A stretch of DNA of 64,000 nucleotides, from NCBI GenBank assembly GCA_947630025.1, contig CANRFZ010000011.1:1-64000 (forward strand). Reading direction: 5' to 3'. The translations under genes and the position numbers were made by a program. The stretch comes from an uncultured Lachnospiraceae bacterium (GTDB lineage Bacteria; Bacillota; Clostridia; Lachnospirales; Lachnospiraceae). The notes below the pieces were generated by a model, which was not told the DNA's origin, searched no databases, and saw nothing but the letters and a program-made list of their open reading frames with translations. Below, piece by piece: positions 14,794-23,236 of the stretch; positions within the stretch are counted from its first letter, which is position 1, and every line of letters starts with the position of its first letter.

Positions 14794-16284
14794 CTAAGCG
14801 CGCCGCTTTTTTCGGCTTTTTTCGGAAATGACGGCGACGAGATATTCCCAAGTCCTGCGGACGGAGATAATGTCCAGACTCTCCTCCGCCGTGTGCACGT
14901 CCGCCATATCCGGCCCTATCGATATACAGTCCAGCCCGTCGATTTTGGCCGCCAGTATGCCGCACTCCACGCCGGCGTGGATCGCCTGCAGCACGGGCTC
15001 TCTGCCGTACATCCGCCGGTAGACCTCCGCCGCCCTGTCCCTAAGCGGGGAATCTTTGCGGTAGGCCCAGCCCGGATAGGAATTTCTGACGCGCGCATCC
15101 GCGCCCCACTGCGCAGCGGTCTGTTCCATCCTGCAACAAAGCGCCTCCTTCTCGGCGTCCACCGAGCTCCGCACCGCGTAGGACAACTTCAGGCAGCCGT
15201 CCTGCAGCGCGGCAACGCCCAGATTCAGCGACGTTTCCACCAGTCCTTCCAGTTCCCTGCTCATAGCCGTCACGCCGTTTGGCAGGGCGCACAGGCAGCC
15301 CATGGCGCGCTTTATTTCCGCCGCGCCATAGCAGACCGCATCCGGCGGTAACGCCCCTTTCTTCCTGCACGCGACGTGCACGCCGGGATCGTTGTCACCC
15401 AGCCGCCGCCGTATCTGCGTCTCCTGCTGCCGCAGCCAGTCCATGATCTGCGTCTCTTTCTCGGCGTCGGCCACGATATCCGCCGCGGCCTGCCTCGGAA
15501 TGGCATTGTCCGCCACGCCGCCCGCAAAGGCCGCCAGCCCGATGCCGAACCGTTCCGCCAGCCCCGGCAGCAGCTCGCCCAGCAGTCTGTTGGCATTTCC
15601 CCGGCCCTTATCGATCTCGATGCCGGAATGTCCGCCCAGCAGCCCCGTTATCTCCACCTCCAGCAGCGCCTTCCGCGCCGTCTCCGGCGCGGGGAGTCTC
15701 TCCGGAGTGAGGGTGATACCGACATCCACTCTGGCGCCGCCGGCGCAGCTTGTGAGGATGACGCCTTCCTCCTCCTGATCCAGATTGATCAGGTTCTTTC
15801 CCTGCAGCATGGACAGATCGATCCCTCTGGCGCCGTCCATGCCCGTCTCCTCATCTACCGTCAGCACCGCTTCCAGCCGCGGGTGGGGAATGTGGTCGGC
15901 GTCCAGCAGGGCCATGATATACGCTGCCCCGATGCCGTCGTCGCCGCCCAGACTCGTATCTCTGGCCCGGATTCTGCCGTCCTTCACATAGAGCGCCAGC
16001 GGCTCTTTGGTCATGTCGATCCCGCTGCCCGGCCTGCTGACCGCCACCATGTCCATATGGCCCTGCAGGATCAGCGGCTCCTCCCGCTCGTACCCGGCGG
16101 AAGCCTCCTTGACGATGATGATATTATGCAGCGCATCCTGCACACAGTACAGGCCGCGCTCGTCTGCAAACTGTTTCAGATAATCGCTGATCCGCTCCAC
16201 ATGGCCCGATCCGTGGGGAATCGCGCAGATCTCCTCAAAAAACCGAAATACTTCCCGCGGCTGTAAATGTTCCAACGCTCCCAT
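14794..16284 (-). CDS. pepD: PepD-type aminoacyl-histidine dipeptidase (M20)
   Basis: 496 residues from the ATG at 16284 (MGALEHLQPREVFRFFEEICAIPHGSGH), chosen because GGAGG lies 7 nt upstream; the ORF track runs 52 codons further. Metal-site motifs of M20 enzymes are present: QGHMDMV (His and Asp), GGDDGIGAA, and VDEETGMDGA with the catalytic and metal-binding acids, with the dimerisation lid between and a late HAGVECG segment. These cytosolic enzymes hydrolyse Xaa-His and other dipeptides. It stands 64 bp downstream of the GGDEF-EAL gene's start, so a shared transcript is possible. Confidence 0.9.
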   Translation of the reverse strand: MGALEHLQPREVFRFFEEICAIPHGSGHVERISDYLKQFADERGLYCVQDALHNIIIVKEASAGYEREEPLILQGHMDMVAVSRPGSGIDMTKEPLALYVKDGRIRARDTSLGGDDGIGAAYIMALLDADHIPHPRLEAVLTVDEETGMDGARGIDLSMLQGKNLINLDQEEEGVILTSCAGGARVDVGITLTPERLPAPETARKALLEVEITGLLGGHSGIEIDKGRGNANRLLGELLPGLAERFGIGLAAFAGGVADNAIPRQAAADIVADAEKETQIMDWLRQQETQIRRRLGDNDPGVHVACRKKGALPPDAVCYGAAEIKRAMGCLCALPNGVTAMSRELEGLVETSLNLGVAALQDGCLKLSYAVRSSVDAEKEALCCRMEQTAAQWGADARVRNSYPGWAYRKDSPLRDRAAEVYRRMYGREPVLQAIHAGVECGILAAKIDGLDCISIGPDMADVHTAEESLDIISVRRTWEYLVAVISEKSRKKRRA

Positions 16285-16360
16285 GCCTATGCCTCCGTCT
16301 GCCTTCTGCTTTCTGCCGTCCTCCTCCGGACGGATAACGCTCCGCCGTCCGGGGATGGAG

Positions 16361-16386
16361 AAAGGGACACGGTTGATCCATGTCCC
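16361..16386 (-). terminator. candidate terminator of infC-rpmI-rplT
   Basis: GGGACA (16364-16369) pairs with TGTCCC (16381-16386); read on the minus strand the stem is followed by TTTCTC. It lies about 85 bp past the rplT stop and upstream of pepD. The U-tract is short. Confidence 0.45.
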
Positions 16387-16468
16387 TGCCTTATCTTTTA
16401 CGATCCTATGCTGATGCGATCCGCTCTTATCTATGCCCATCCGGTCGCACCTTAGTCATATACCGCTT

Positions 16469-16825
16469 TTATTTCAGATGTTCCTTGGCGATTCCTGCCA
16501 GCGTGGTAAATCCCTCGGCGTCGTTTACCGCCATCTCCGCCAGCATCTTTCTGTTGATGTCTACGCCCGCGTTTTTCAGGCCATACATAAATTTATTGTA
16601 GGGCAGTCCGTTCATTCTGGCCGCAGCGTTGATACGCGCGATCCACAACCGTCTGAACTGGCGCTTCCGCTGCTTTCTGCCTTCATAGGATGTAGCCAGC
16701 GCCCGCATCACGGACTGTTTCGCCACTCTATACTGTTTCGATCTTGCCCCTCTGTAACCTTTTGCAAGTTTCAATACCCTGTTATGTTTCTTTTTGGCGT
16801 TTACACCGCCTTTAATTCTTGCCAT
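16469..16825 (-). CDS. rplT: 50S ribosomal protein L20
   Basis: 118 residues, exactly family length: MARIKGGVNAKKKHNRVLKLAKGYRGARS at the start and RQFRRLWIARINAAARMNGLPYNKFMYGLK in the middle. L20 binds 23S rRNA early in 50S assembly and in Firmicutes also represses its own operon by binding the infC leader. Third gene of infC-rpmI-rplT, 56 bp after rpmI. Confidence 0.98.
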   Translation of the reverse strand: MARIKGGVNAKKKHNRVLKLAKGYRGARSKQYRVAKQSVMRALATSYEGRKQRKRQFRRLWIARINAAARMNGLPYNKFMYGLKNAGVDINRKMLAEMAVNDAEGFTTLAGIAKEHLK

Positions 16826-16881
16826 GTCTGTTCTTCCTCCTTATGACCTATCACTTTGTCTTTCTTTCCCGCACCTGCACA

Positions 16882-17079
16882 TTACAGATAAGGTAAAATC
16901 TTCTTCATATTCTTAACGTTCGTCGGGTCTGTCATAGCAGGCTTTCTGAGGTTTCTCTTTGTCTTGGTGGTTTTCTTGGTTAAGATATGGCGTTTATAGG
17001 CTTTATTTCTCTTTAATTTACCCGTACCGGTCAACTTAAAACGCTTCGCAGCCGATCTGTTTGTCTTCATTTTTGGCAT
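16882..17079 (-). CDS. rpmI: 50S ribosomal protein L35
   Basis: 65 residues from the ATG at 17079 ([36 protein letters not shown]), the canonical start with GGAGG 9 nt upstream; the 14 codons before it in the ORF track are leader. Highly basic. Lies 72 bp after infC. Confidence 0.97.
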   Translation of the reverse strand: MPKMKTNRSAAKRFKLTGTGKLKRNKAYKRHILTKKTTKTKRNLRKPAMTDPTNVKNMKKILPYL

Positions 17080-17151
17080 TTTCATATTCCTCCTGCATCT
17101 TTGATTGGTAAGGCGTCCCACCGCGGGAGCCCGTTTTATTTCAACTAAGAA

Positions 17152-17658
17152 CTATCGTTTCTCAGCTAAAAACATAGTCATGGTTCTGCCTTCCACCTTC
17201 GGCGCCTTGTCGACCACCGCGATATCGGCGACCGCCTCGGCGAAATCGTCCAGTATGTGCTTGCTATGGTTCATATGCGCCATCTCACGGCCCCGGAAAC
17301 GGAGCGTAATCTTCACTCTGTCGCCCTTGCCGATAAATTTTCTGGCGGCATTGATCTTCGTGTTCAGATCGTTGGTGTCAATGTTGGGCGAAAGACGGAT
17401 CTCTTTGATCTCCACGGTCTTCTGCTTCTTCTTGGCCTCTTTTTCCTTGCGTGTCTGTTCATACTTGAACTTGCCGTAATCAACGATCCTGCAGACAGGC
17501 GGTTTCGCCGTAGGTGCGATCTTTACCAGATCCACGCCCGCTTCCTCCGCCAGCTTCAGCGCGTCCCGAACCGGCATGATTCCAAGCTGCTCGCCGTCCT
17601 CGCCGATCACGCGCACTTCTTTGTCCCTGATCTGTTCGTTAATGAATAATTCGCTAAT
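17152..17658 (-). CDS. infC: translation initiation factor IF-3, probable ATT start
   Basis: The N-terminal domain is INEQIRDKEVRVIGEDGEQLGIMP, the linker is Lys/Glu-rich, and the C-terminal domain carries IKEIRLSPNIDTNDLNTKINAARKFIGKGDRVKITLRFRGREMAH. IF-3 binds the 30S subunit and checks start codons. Start: the only in-frame ATG near the conserved region (17673) overlaps the GGAGGG ribosome site, whereas an ATT codon at 17658 lies 7 nt after it. infC is known to use rare starts, so I annotate ATT (169 aa). The ORF track's 258 aa version reads through the leader. Confidence 0.93.
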   Translation of the reverse strand: MSELFINEQIRDKEVRVIGEDGEQLGIMPVRDALKLAEEAGVDLVKIAPTAKPPVCRIVDYGKFKYEQTRKEKEAKKKQKTVEIKEIRLSPNIDTNDLNTKINAARKFIGKGDRVKITLRFRGREMAHMNHSKHILDDFAEAVADIAVVDKAPKVEGRTMTMFLAEKR

Positions 17659-17893
17659 GATTCTTCCCTCCATACGCCTTTTGGTCTGAGCGCCGCCCGC
17701 GCCGCCGGTTGAAGCACGTTGCGGGCTTTCCGCATAAAAAAAGCGGATAACAGAATTATCCACCGTCCGACACCATACAAGCCCGGCTGCCACAGGCACA
17801 CACCGGCCAGAATGATGAATATAAACGCTTGCGAACCCATTCGTTGCAAGGTGAGAGCGGATACTCTGCTTGGTTATCATGCGCTGCCGCACA
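17659..17893 (-). promoter_or_regulatory. infC leader with intrinsic attenuator (L20 leader-like)
   Basis: The roughly 235 nt leader contains, read on the minus strand, GGATAA-TTCTG-TTATCC followed by GCTTTTTTT (17736-17761), a classic intrinsic terminator well before the coding region. In Firmicutes the infC leader is an attenuator controlled by L20. The position and terminator fit that element; the L20-binding structure itself was not folded. This explains the long stretch upstream of infC without a gene. Confidence 0.65.
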
Positions 17894-17899
17894 TTGGTT

Positions 17900-17928
17900 A
17901 CTCTATCATAAGATCCGGAAACTGTCAA
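17900..17928 (-). promoter_or_regulatory. infC operon promoter
   Basis: Minus strand: TTGACA (17923-17928), 17 bp spacer, TAGAGT (17900-17905) preceded by TG one base upstream (extended -10). Confidence 0.6.
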
Positions 17929-18012
17929 CCGTTCTTTTTAAAACTTATCAAAAACTTATCGAAAATCATGAAAAGAATCGATAAATCTTTCTAAAAAATA
18001 ATCCAAAAATCC

Positions 18013-18486
18013 CTACAGTGAGATGTCTCCGAAAATACTGCTGCCCAGCAGACTGCCGGCAAGACCGCCGCCGGTGTAAGCAGATAACGGCGATACGCCA
18101 AACCCGTAGGCAGACAGGGCCGACGTCCCGCTCAGGCCGCCGTAATACCCGGACGAAAGCAGGCTCATCTGCGTCTGCATCTTCTGCTGGTTCTCATACA
18201 ACGCCGTCAGCGCGGCGCCCACATCCTTCCACTGCGGATCTGCCTCCAGCCGCTCCAGCGCCTCGCCCACCGCGGCGGATTCTTCCGTGTCGGTTCCGAA
18301 CAGTTTGTCATAAACCGCGCTCCGGCTCTCCACGGCGCTCTTTAATGCCGTCGGAAAAGACACATCGGATGACGACGACGCCCTGCGGACGGCATCCGCG
18401 CCGGACGATACGCCCTGTACCGCGTCCACGCCCAATGCCTGCTGCAGATTCGCCTCATCCCGCATACCGAGTCCATTGATATACAT
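18013..18486 (-). CDS. hypothetical protein, Gly/Ser-rich C-terminus
   Basis: 157 residues beginning MYINGLGMRDEANLQQALGVDAVQG. An AGGAGAG site precedes the ATG. The middle is helical (AVYDKLFGTDTEESAAVGEALERL; ALTALYENQQKMQTQMSLL) and the last 45 residues are Gly/Ser/Tyr-rich (GYYGGLSGTSALSAYGFG). No signal peptide, membrane segment or known motif. Family not recognised. Monocistronic between infC and the DUF1540 gene. Confidence 0.65.
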   Translation of the reverse strand: MYINGLGMRDEANLQQALGVDAVQGVSSGADAVRRASSSSDVSFPTALKSAVESRSAVYDKLFGTDTEESAAVGEALERLEADPQWKDVGAALTALYENQQKMQTQMSLLSSGYYGGLSGTSALSAYGFGVSPLSAYTGGGLAGSLLGSSIFGDISL

Positions 18487-18670
18487 ACGCTCTCTCCTGT
18501 CTGTACGCCGCCCGTTGTCCTGTCTGCCGCGTTACTGCTCTCTATGTTACCGCGCGCCGCCTGATGCACCGCACCGCGCTGCCCGCTGCCGTGCACGCCG
18601 ATTTCTGGTTATCTTCTGCCTTCTCTGCTATTCTACTGCAAAACGAAACCGTTGTCCATGAAAATGTCAC

Positions 18671-18713
18671 AAAAAGCGGTATACCGCGCACGAAACGCAG
18701 TGATACCGCTTTT
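18671..18713 (-). terminator. terminator after the DUF1540 gene
   Basis: AAAAAGCGGTAT (18671-18682) pairs with ATACCGCTTTT (18703-18713); on the minus strand the stem is followed by TTTTTGTG. It lies 22 bp past the DUF1540 stop. The rest of the 18487-18734 gap shows only the upstream region of the 18013-18486 gene. Confidence 0.75.
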
Positions 18714-18734
18714 GCATGACTGCCCTATGAAAAT

Positions 18735-19049
18735 CTACGACTCCCGGAACGTGCCGCACTCGGTCTGCTCGCTGTCGCCCGCGCCTGCGCCCCTGATGTC
18801 CACGTGTTCCGCGTGGCATTTGTAATTGCTGTTATAGACGCATTTGTCCGCCTCGCAGTCGATACTGATGGTCCGGCAGGGATGATCCAGCGAGCTGGTG
18901 TAGGCTCCCTCCCTTTTCTGCGCAAAGCTCTCGCAGCAGGTGTCGGTGCAGCAGTCGGCGTGCCTGCCGCCCACCATGATGTCGCCCTTGCAGCAGAAGC
19001 AGTCCTGATTGTAGGTACAGTTGTCCACTCCGCATTTTAATTCAGCCAT
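18735..19049 (-). CDS. DUF1540 cysteine-rich protein, two repeats
   Basis: 104 residues from the ATG at 19049 (MAELKCGVDNC), with GGAGG 5 nt upstream. Two copies of the DUF1540 pattern are visible: CGVDNCTYNQDCFCCKGDI near residue 6 and CEADKCVYNSNYKCHAEHV near 69, with CCTDTCCESF between. The spaced cysteines suggest a small metal-binding or redox protein; function is not established. It follows thrS by 125 bp. Confidence 0.85.
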   Translation of the reverse strand: MAELKCGVDNCTYNQDCFCCKGDIMVGGRHADCCTDTCCESFAQKREGAYTSSLDHPCRTISIDCEADKCVYNSNYKCHAEHVDIRGAGAGDSEQTECGTFRES

Positions 19050-19174
19050 AATAACCTCCGTTCCCAAAGATCTGTGTTTACAGAAGTATTATTGCCCGAA
19101 AAATACGCCGCTATACAAAGGGGTTACGCCTGTTGTGCTGCCGACGGAGCGGTTCCCGGCGCCGGTTACGCCTG

Positions 19175-21133
19175 TTACGCCTGTTCCGGCTGCTCTTTGC
19201 GGATTTCCTTGGTTCTGATCTCCTCCGAGATCTGCCCGATAAAGTCGGACAGCGGCTTCACGCCCTCGTCGCCCGCGTAACGGCTTCTGACGGACACCGT
19301 GCCGTCCTCCGCCTCCTGCGCGCCCACAACGAGCATATAAGGCACCTTGGCCAGCCGCGCCTCGCGGATCTTGAAGCCGATCTTTTCGGAGCGGTTGTCC
19401 ACGGTCACGTCGATGTCGTTCCTCGCCAGCTCCTTTCTGACTTCCTCCGCATACGCCTCGTACTTCTCGGAGATCGGCAGCACGCGCACCTGCTCCGGAC
19501 ATAGCCATGTGGGGAATTTGCCGGCATATTTCTCGATCAGCCATGCCAGTGTCCTCTCATAGCAGCCCAGCGACGTTCTGTGGATAATATATGGGCGCAC
19601 CCTGTCGCCGTTCTGGTCGATATAGTACATATCGAACTGCTCCGCCAGCAGCGCATCCCACTGAATCGTAATCATCGTGTCCTCTTTGCCGTACACGTTC
19701 TTGGCGTTGATGTCCACCTTGGGGCCGTAGAAAGCGGCTTCCCCCACATCCTCCACGAACGGCAGGTCAAGCTCCGTCAGGATATCGCGGATATGCTGCT
19801 CCGTCTCGTTCCAGACCTCGGGCTCACCGATGTATTTGCCCGGATTCTCCGGGTCCCACTTGGACAGGTGCCATGTGATATCCTCCAGCAGCCCCAAGGT
19901 TGACATAACATATTTTGCCAGCGCGATGCAGCCCTTAAACTCCTCCACCATCTGATCCGGTCTGACGATCAGATGCCCCTCGGAAATCGTGAACTGCCGC
20001 ACACGTGTCAGACCGTGCATCTCGCCGGAATCCTCGTTTCTGAACAAGGTGGACGTCTCGCCGTAGCGGATCGGCAGATCGCGGTACGAATGCTGCGTGT
20101 TTTTGTAACAATAATACTGGAACGGACAGGTCATCGGGCGGAGGGCAAACACTTCCTTGTCCTTCTCCTCGTCGCCCAGCACGAACATACCGTCCTTGTA
20201 ATGATCCCAGTGGCCCGACATCTTATACAGGTCGCTCTTGGCCATCAGAGGCGTCTTCGTCCTCACATAGCCCCACTCTTTGTCTTCCAGATCCTCAATC
20301 CAGCGCTGCATCTTCATAATCATCTTTGTGCCCTTGGGAAGCAGCAGCGGCAGCCCCTGCCCGATCACGTCCACCGTGGCAAAAAGCTCCATCTCACGCC
20401 CCAGCTTGTTGTGGTCACGGCGCTTAATGTCCTCCAGATGCTCCAGATACGCCTCCAGTTCCTCCTTTTTCTGAAAAGCGGTGCCGTAGATACGCTGAAG
20501 CTGCGCCCGGTTGGAATCGCCCCGCCAGTACGCCATCGAAGAAGAAACCAGCTTAAACGCCTTGATATTCTTGGTGCTCATCAGGTGCGGCCCGGCGCAC
20601 AGATCGACGAAGCCGTCCTGATCGTAAAAAGAAATCTCCGCGTCTTCCGGCAGATCCTGAATTAACTCCACCTTGTAGGGCTCGCCCTTTTCCTCCATGA
20701 ACCGGATCGCCTCGGCCCGCGGCAGCGTGAACCGCTTCAGCTCGTGCCCTTCCTTTATGATCTTCTTCATCTCCGCTTCCAGCCTGTCCAGATCCTCTCT
20801 GGAAAAAGGCGCCGCGTCAAAATCGTAATAGAAGCCGTCGTCGATGGCGGGGCCGATCGTCACCTTGGCATCGGGAAAAAGACGTTTCACCGCCTCCGCC
20901 AGCACATGGGACGCCGTGTGGCGCACCACCCGCAGCCCCGCCGGATCGTTGGCGGTCAGGATGTTTAACGTGCAGTCATGATCCAGCACCGTGCGCAGGT
21001 CTTCCACCCTGCCGTCCACTTCGCCGGCGCAGGCTGCTCTGGCAAGCCCTTCCGAAATATCTTTGGCGATATCGATAATGCACATCGCCTGTCCGTATTC
21101 TTTTGTCGAGCCGTCCTTTAATGTGATCTTCAT
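19175..21133 (-). CDS. thrS: threonyl-tRNA synthetase
   Basis: 652 residues, class II synthetase charging tRNA-Thr. The domain order is complete: TGS (ITLKDGSTKEYG, 1-65), editing domain with HTASHVLAEAVKRLFPD and its second site, catalytic core with FALRPMTCPFQYY, YRDLPIRYGE (motif 2) and RTSLGCYERTLAWLIEKY (motif 3), and an anticodon-binding domain ending about residue 640. Expression is governed by the T-box leader upstream. Confidence 0.97.
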   Translation of the reverse strand: MKITLKDGSTKEYGQAMCIIDIAKDISEGLARAACAGEVDGRVEDLRTVLDHDCTLNILTANDPAGLRVVRHTASHVLAEAVKRLFPDAKVTIGPAIDDGFYYDFDAAPFSREDLDRLEAEMKKIIKEGHELKRFTLPRAEAIRFMEEKGEPYKVELIQDLPEDAEISFYDQDGFVDLCAGPHLMSTKNIKAFKLVSSSMAYWRGDSNRAQLQRIYGTAFQKKEELEAYLEHLEDIKRRDHNKLGREMELFATVDVIGQGLPLLLPKGTKMIMKMQRWIEDLEDKEWGYVRTKTPLMAKSDLYKMSGHWDHYKDGMFVLGDEEKDKEVFALRPMTCPFQYYCYKNTQHSYRDLPIRYGETSTLFRNEDSGEMHGLTRVRQFTISEGHLIVRPDQMVEEFKGCIALAKYVMSTLGLLEDITWHLSKWDPENPGKYIGEPEVWNETEQHIRDILTELDLPFVEDVGEAAFYGPKVDINAKNVYGKEDTMITIQWDALLAEQFDMYYIDQNGDRVRPYIIHRTSLGCYERTLAWLIEKYAGKFPTWLCPEQVRVLPISEKYEAYAEEVRKELARNDIDVTVDNRSEKIGFKIREARLAKVPYMLVVGAQEAEDGTVSVRSRYAGDEGVKPLSDFIGQISEEIRTKEIRKEQPEQA

Positions 21134-21321
21134 GATTTTCCTCCTCGCTTTTTTACTTAAATTTTATGTCTTCTTTTTATTAAATTTATTAATTTTTTGT
21201 CTTCTTTCATGATTGATAAATCATATCCATAATTATTTATAAATCATATCCATTCTTTATTCTGCCATAAAATATTCCGCCCTGCCGCTTTCTATCTTAA
21301 GTTTTTTCAAAAAAGGATTCC

Positions 21322-21560
21322 AATAAAAAATCCCCTGCATTGTCGTTGTGACAGTGCAGAGGACGTAATGCTACGCGGTTCCACCTCGCTTGTTCCGCCC
21401 GCCTGCATCGGCCAAACGGAACCTCTCATTGGACTGTAACGTAAGTCAGCGGGCCGGATTGGGGCCACTCGGAGCCGGTTTTCAAATGGTTCCCGCAAAA
21501 GCGCTTTCAGCCCACGGCGCTTCTCTCTGGTGCGTTCCGCATTCTACTCGTCTCGTCAAC
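21322..21560 (-). promoter_or_regulatory. Thr T-box riboswitch of thrS
   Basis: Minus strand, 5' to 3': a stem I region starting near GACGAGTAGAATGCGG, a candidate specifier ACC (Thr) in GCGGGAACCATTTG, the T-box core AGGTGGAACCGCG (21374-21388), then a terminator stem TCCTCTGCA...TGCAGGGGA ending in ATTTTTTATT (21330-21363 and tail). Uncharged tRNA-Thr would pair with the specifier and the UGGA bulge and stop terminator formation. The remaining leader to the thrS start is AT-rich and holds a direct repeat, ATAAATCATATCCAT, twice near 21215-21255. Confidence 0.92.
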
Positions 21561-21602
21561 GTATTGTCTATGGATTTGTCTTTTTGCTTACCTCTTATCT
21601 GT

Positions 21603-21631
21603 ATTTTATGCCCTGCGCGCCGAAATGTAAA
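21603..21631 (-). promoter_or_regulatory. thrS promoter
   Basis: Minus strand TTTACA (21626-21631), 17 bp spacer, TAAAAT (21603-21608), placing transcription just upstream of the T-box. Confidence 0.65.
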
Positions 21632-21694
21632 GCCCTTTTTGCCGCAGGCGCGAAACTGCGTTTCTCACCGGCCTGCCGCTCCGGTTCGACGAGG

Positions 21695-22201
21695 TTACGC
21701 CGTCCTGCCGCAGCACTTCTTATATTTCTTGCCGCTGCCGCAGGGACAGGGATCGTTCGGATAGACCTTCTGCTCCTTGCGGATGGTCGTAGACGACTTC
21801 TGCTCCTTGTAGAGCGCCTTCTGCGTCTCCTCGTCGAAGATGTCGTTCCACTCCTCCAGCCCATAGAGCCAGTCCGCACCGGCGGCTACCATATTTTTAT
21901 AGAGCAGCGCGTTGTCAAAGTCAAGGCTGACCTTTGTGTCCTCCTCCATCTCCTCGATCGGATTGGGCTTCTTCAGACTGTCGTTGATGCCGTCCAGAAA
22001 ACCCGTCATCGTCATGATGTCCACACCGAACTTTTCCGCCAGCTCTTTGACAGTGCCCTTCACCGCCTGATCGGGCGTCTTGAGCAGCTCTGCGTAAATC
22101 TCCTTTTCCTTTGCAAAATAATCTGACCAAAGCCTCTGCAGATCGCCTTTGTTGGCGGTCTCGGAATATGCCATATCACGCCACTGTTTCAATAATGCCA
22201 T
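21695..22201 (-). CDS. SEC-C motif protein
   Basis: 168 residues, mostly helical and acidic ([45 protein letters not shown]), ending in the SEC-C zinc-binding motif [16 protein letters not shown] like that at the SecA C-terminus. The motif binds zinc and often mediates protein contacts; the precise role is unknown. An AAGGTGG site precedes the ATG. Upstream, 22202-22373 holds no gene I can see. Confidence 0.85.
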   Translation of the reverse strand: MALLKQWRDMAYSETANKGDLQRLWSDYFAKEKEIYAELLKTPDQAVKGTVKELAEKFGVDIMTMTGFLDGINDSLKKPNPIEEMEEDTKVSLDFDNALLYKNMVAAGADWLYGLEEWNDIFDEETQKALYKEQKSSTTIRKEQKVYPNDPCPCGSGKKYKKCCGRTA

Positions 22202-22373
22202 CGTCGTTTACCACCTTTTATCCTAGAATCCGGGCGGACACTTCCCCATATGATATGTATATGCGCACTGCGGCGCGCGCCACACAACGCACATCACATA
22301 AATCCCGCCCTTTCGCCCCTTAGTATATACCATTTCTGAAAAAATGTAAACACCAGTTCAGCCAGCCGACGTC

Positions 22374-22715
22374 TCAATCATTTTGTTGTATCCAGCGCTG
22401 CAGAATAAACTCCCAGTTCATCCCATCCTGCATCACGCGCAGAATCGTAACCTTTTTCTTCTGTTCATCTATGACATAAAACAATAGATATGTATCAGCC
22501 GGTTTCAAGTAGATTTCATATCCACGATAAACAAATCCGGCTTTCCCATGGCCTTGCGGGAATGTATCCAGCCCCAGAGCTGCCTTCTTTATCTTTCTTG
22601 AAAAATTTTCTCCTAACTCACGATATTTAAAATGATCCAAAATATATTTCTTGATATCTTTTACATCCTGTTTTCCACTCTCAGCAATCTCTACATGGTA
22701 CTGGCCATTTTTCAT
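22374..22715 (-). CDS. RelE/ParE-superfamily toxin
   Basis: 113 residues from the ATG at 22715 (MKNGQYHVEIAESGKQDVKDIKKYIL), with a GAGGTG site; the ORF-track start is 11 codons earlier and lacks one. The fold pattern is RelE/ParE: an N-terminal strand and helix pair, then LDTFPQGHGKAGFVYRGYEIYLKPADTYLLFYVIDEQKKKVTILRVMQDG, the ending strands with conserved Arg/Tyr. Such toxins cut mRNA at the ribosome or poison gyrase; which one cannot be read off. It is 8 bp after the small upstream gene, its probable antitoxin. Confidence 0.82.
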   Translation of the reverse strand: MKNGQYHVEIAESGKQDVKDIKKYILDHFKYRELGENFSRKIKKAALGLDTFPQGHGKAGFVYRGYEIYLKPADTYLLFYVIDEQKKKVTILRVMQDGMNWEFILQRWIQQND

Positions 22716-22723
22716 ATGCACCT

Positions 22724-22891
22724 CTAAATTTTGTCTATTTCCTCCCACGCTTTTTCAATCGTCTGTGTTCTGCCCTGTTCCATATCATCAATTGCTTTAT
22801 CCAGTTTGGAAAAAAGAACCTTCATGGCATCGTCCACCGTCTGCATATTGCTCTGTCTGTTTACTGCATGAACAGTCTGCACTGTCTCCAT
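22724..22891 (-). CDS. small putative antitoxin
   Basis: 55 residues from the ATG at 22891 (METVQTVHAVNRQSNMQTVDDAMKVLF), preceded by AAGGGTG. Helical and acidic at its end (IDDMEQGRTQTIEKAWEEIDKI). No clear DNA-binding domain is visible, so autoregulation may be weak or need the toxin. The assignment rests on size and on being directly upstream of a RelE/ParE-type gene. Confidence 0.7.
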   Translation of the reverse strand: METVQTVHAVNRQSNMQTVDDAMKVLFSKLDKAIDDMEQGRTQTIEKAWEEIDKI

Positions 22892-23148
22892 AAACTTCAC
22901 CCTTTCCAAATTTTTTATTATGAAGAAAGTATAACACACTTTTCAGGATTTCACTATGAATTTTTGTAATAGCCCGTTATCCACTCGTCGAACGGCGGGA
23001 ACGGCAAAGGGTGCGCCAGACGGCGAAATTCCCTGTAACGGTATTTCAGGCAAGAAGTGTTTTTGCAATCATATGTATAAAATCTCCGAAACCGGACATA
23101 ATGATACTAGTCAAAAGATAAGGAAATACTTATCCTCCCCTAACAGAG
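22892..23148. other. intergenic region without a supported gene
   Basis: The antitoxin promoter must lie in the first part; on the minus strand a TATACT (-10-like) occurs upstream of the antitoxin. The plus-strand ORF at 22956-23165 has no ribosome site and runs into a terminator stem. GC-rich words around 22980-23040 look unlike the flanks and may be decayed sequence. Confidence 0.4.
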
Positions 23149-23189
23149 CAGGCAGACGGTTTTGATTGACAGACCGCCTGCCTGTTTTT
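23149..23189 (+). terminator. orphan plus-strand terminator-like hairpin
   Basis: CAGGCAG (23149-23155) pairs with CTGCCTG (23178-23184) and, past one mismatch, ACGGT/ACCG adds to the stem; TTTTT follows on the plus strand. No supported plus-strand gene lies upstream. It may mark a small RNA, or serve as a weak stop for the minus-strand gene ending at 23237. Confidence 0.5.
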
Positions 23190-23236
23190 CTGTGCACAAT
23201 GTCCGCGGCGGCAAATCGACCGGGCAGATAACCGCG

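Noticed and set aside
22956-23165. 69-residue plus-strand ORF
   Set aside because: No ribosome site, no recognisable pattern, and it runs into a terminator stem.
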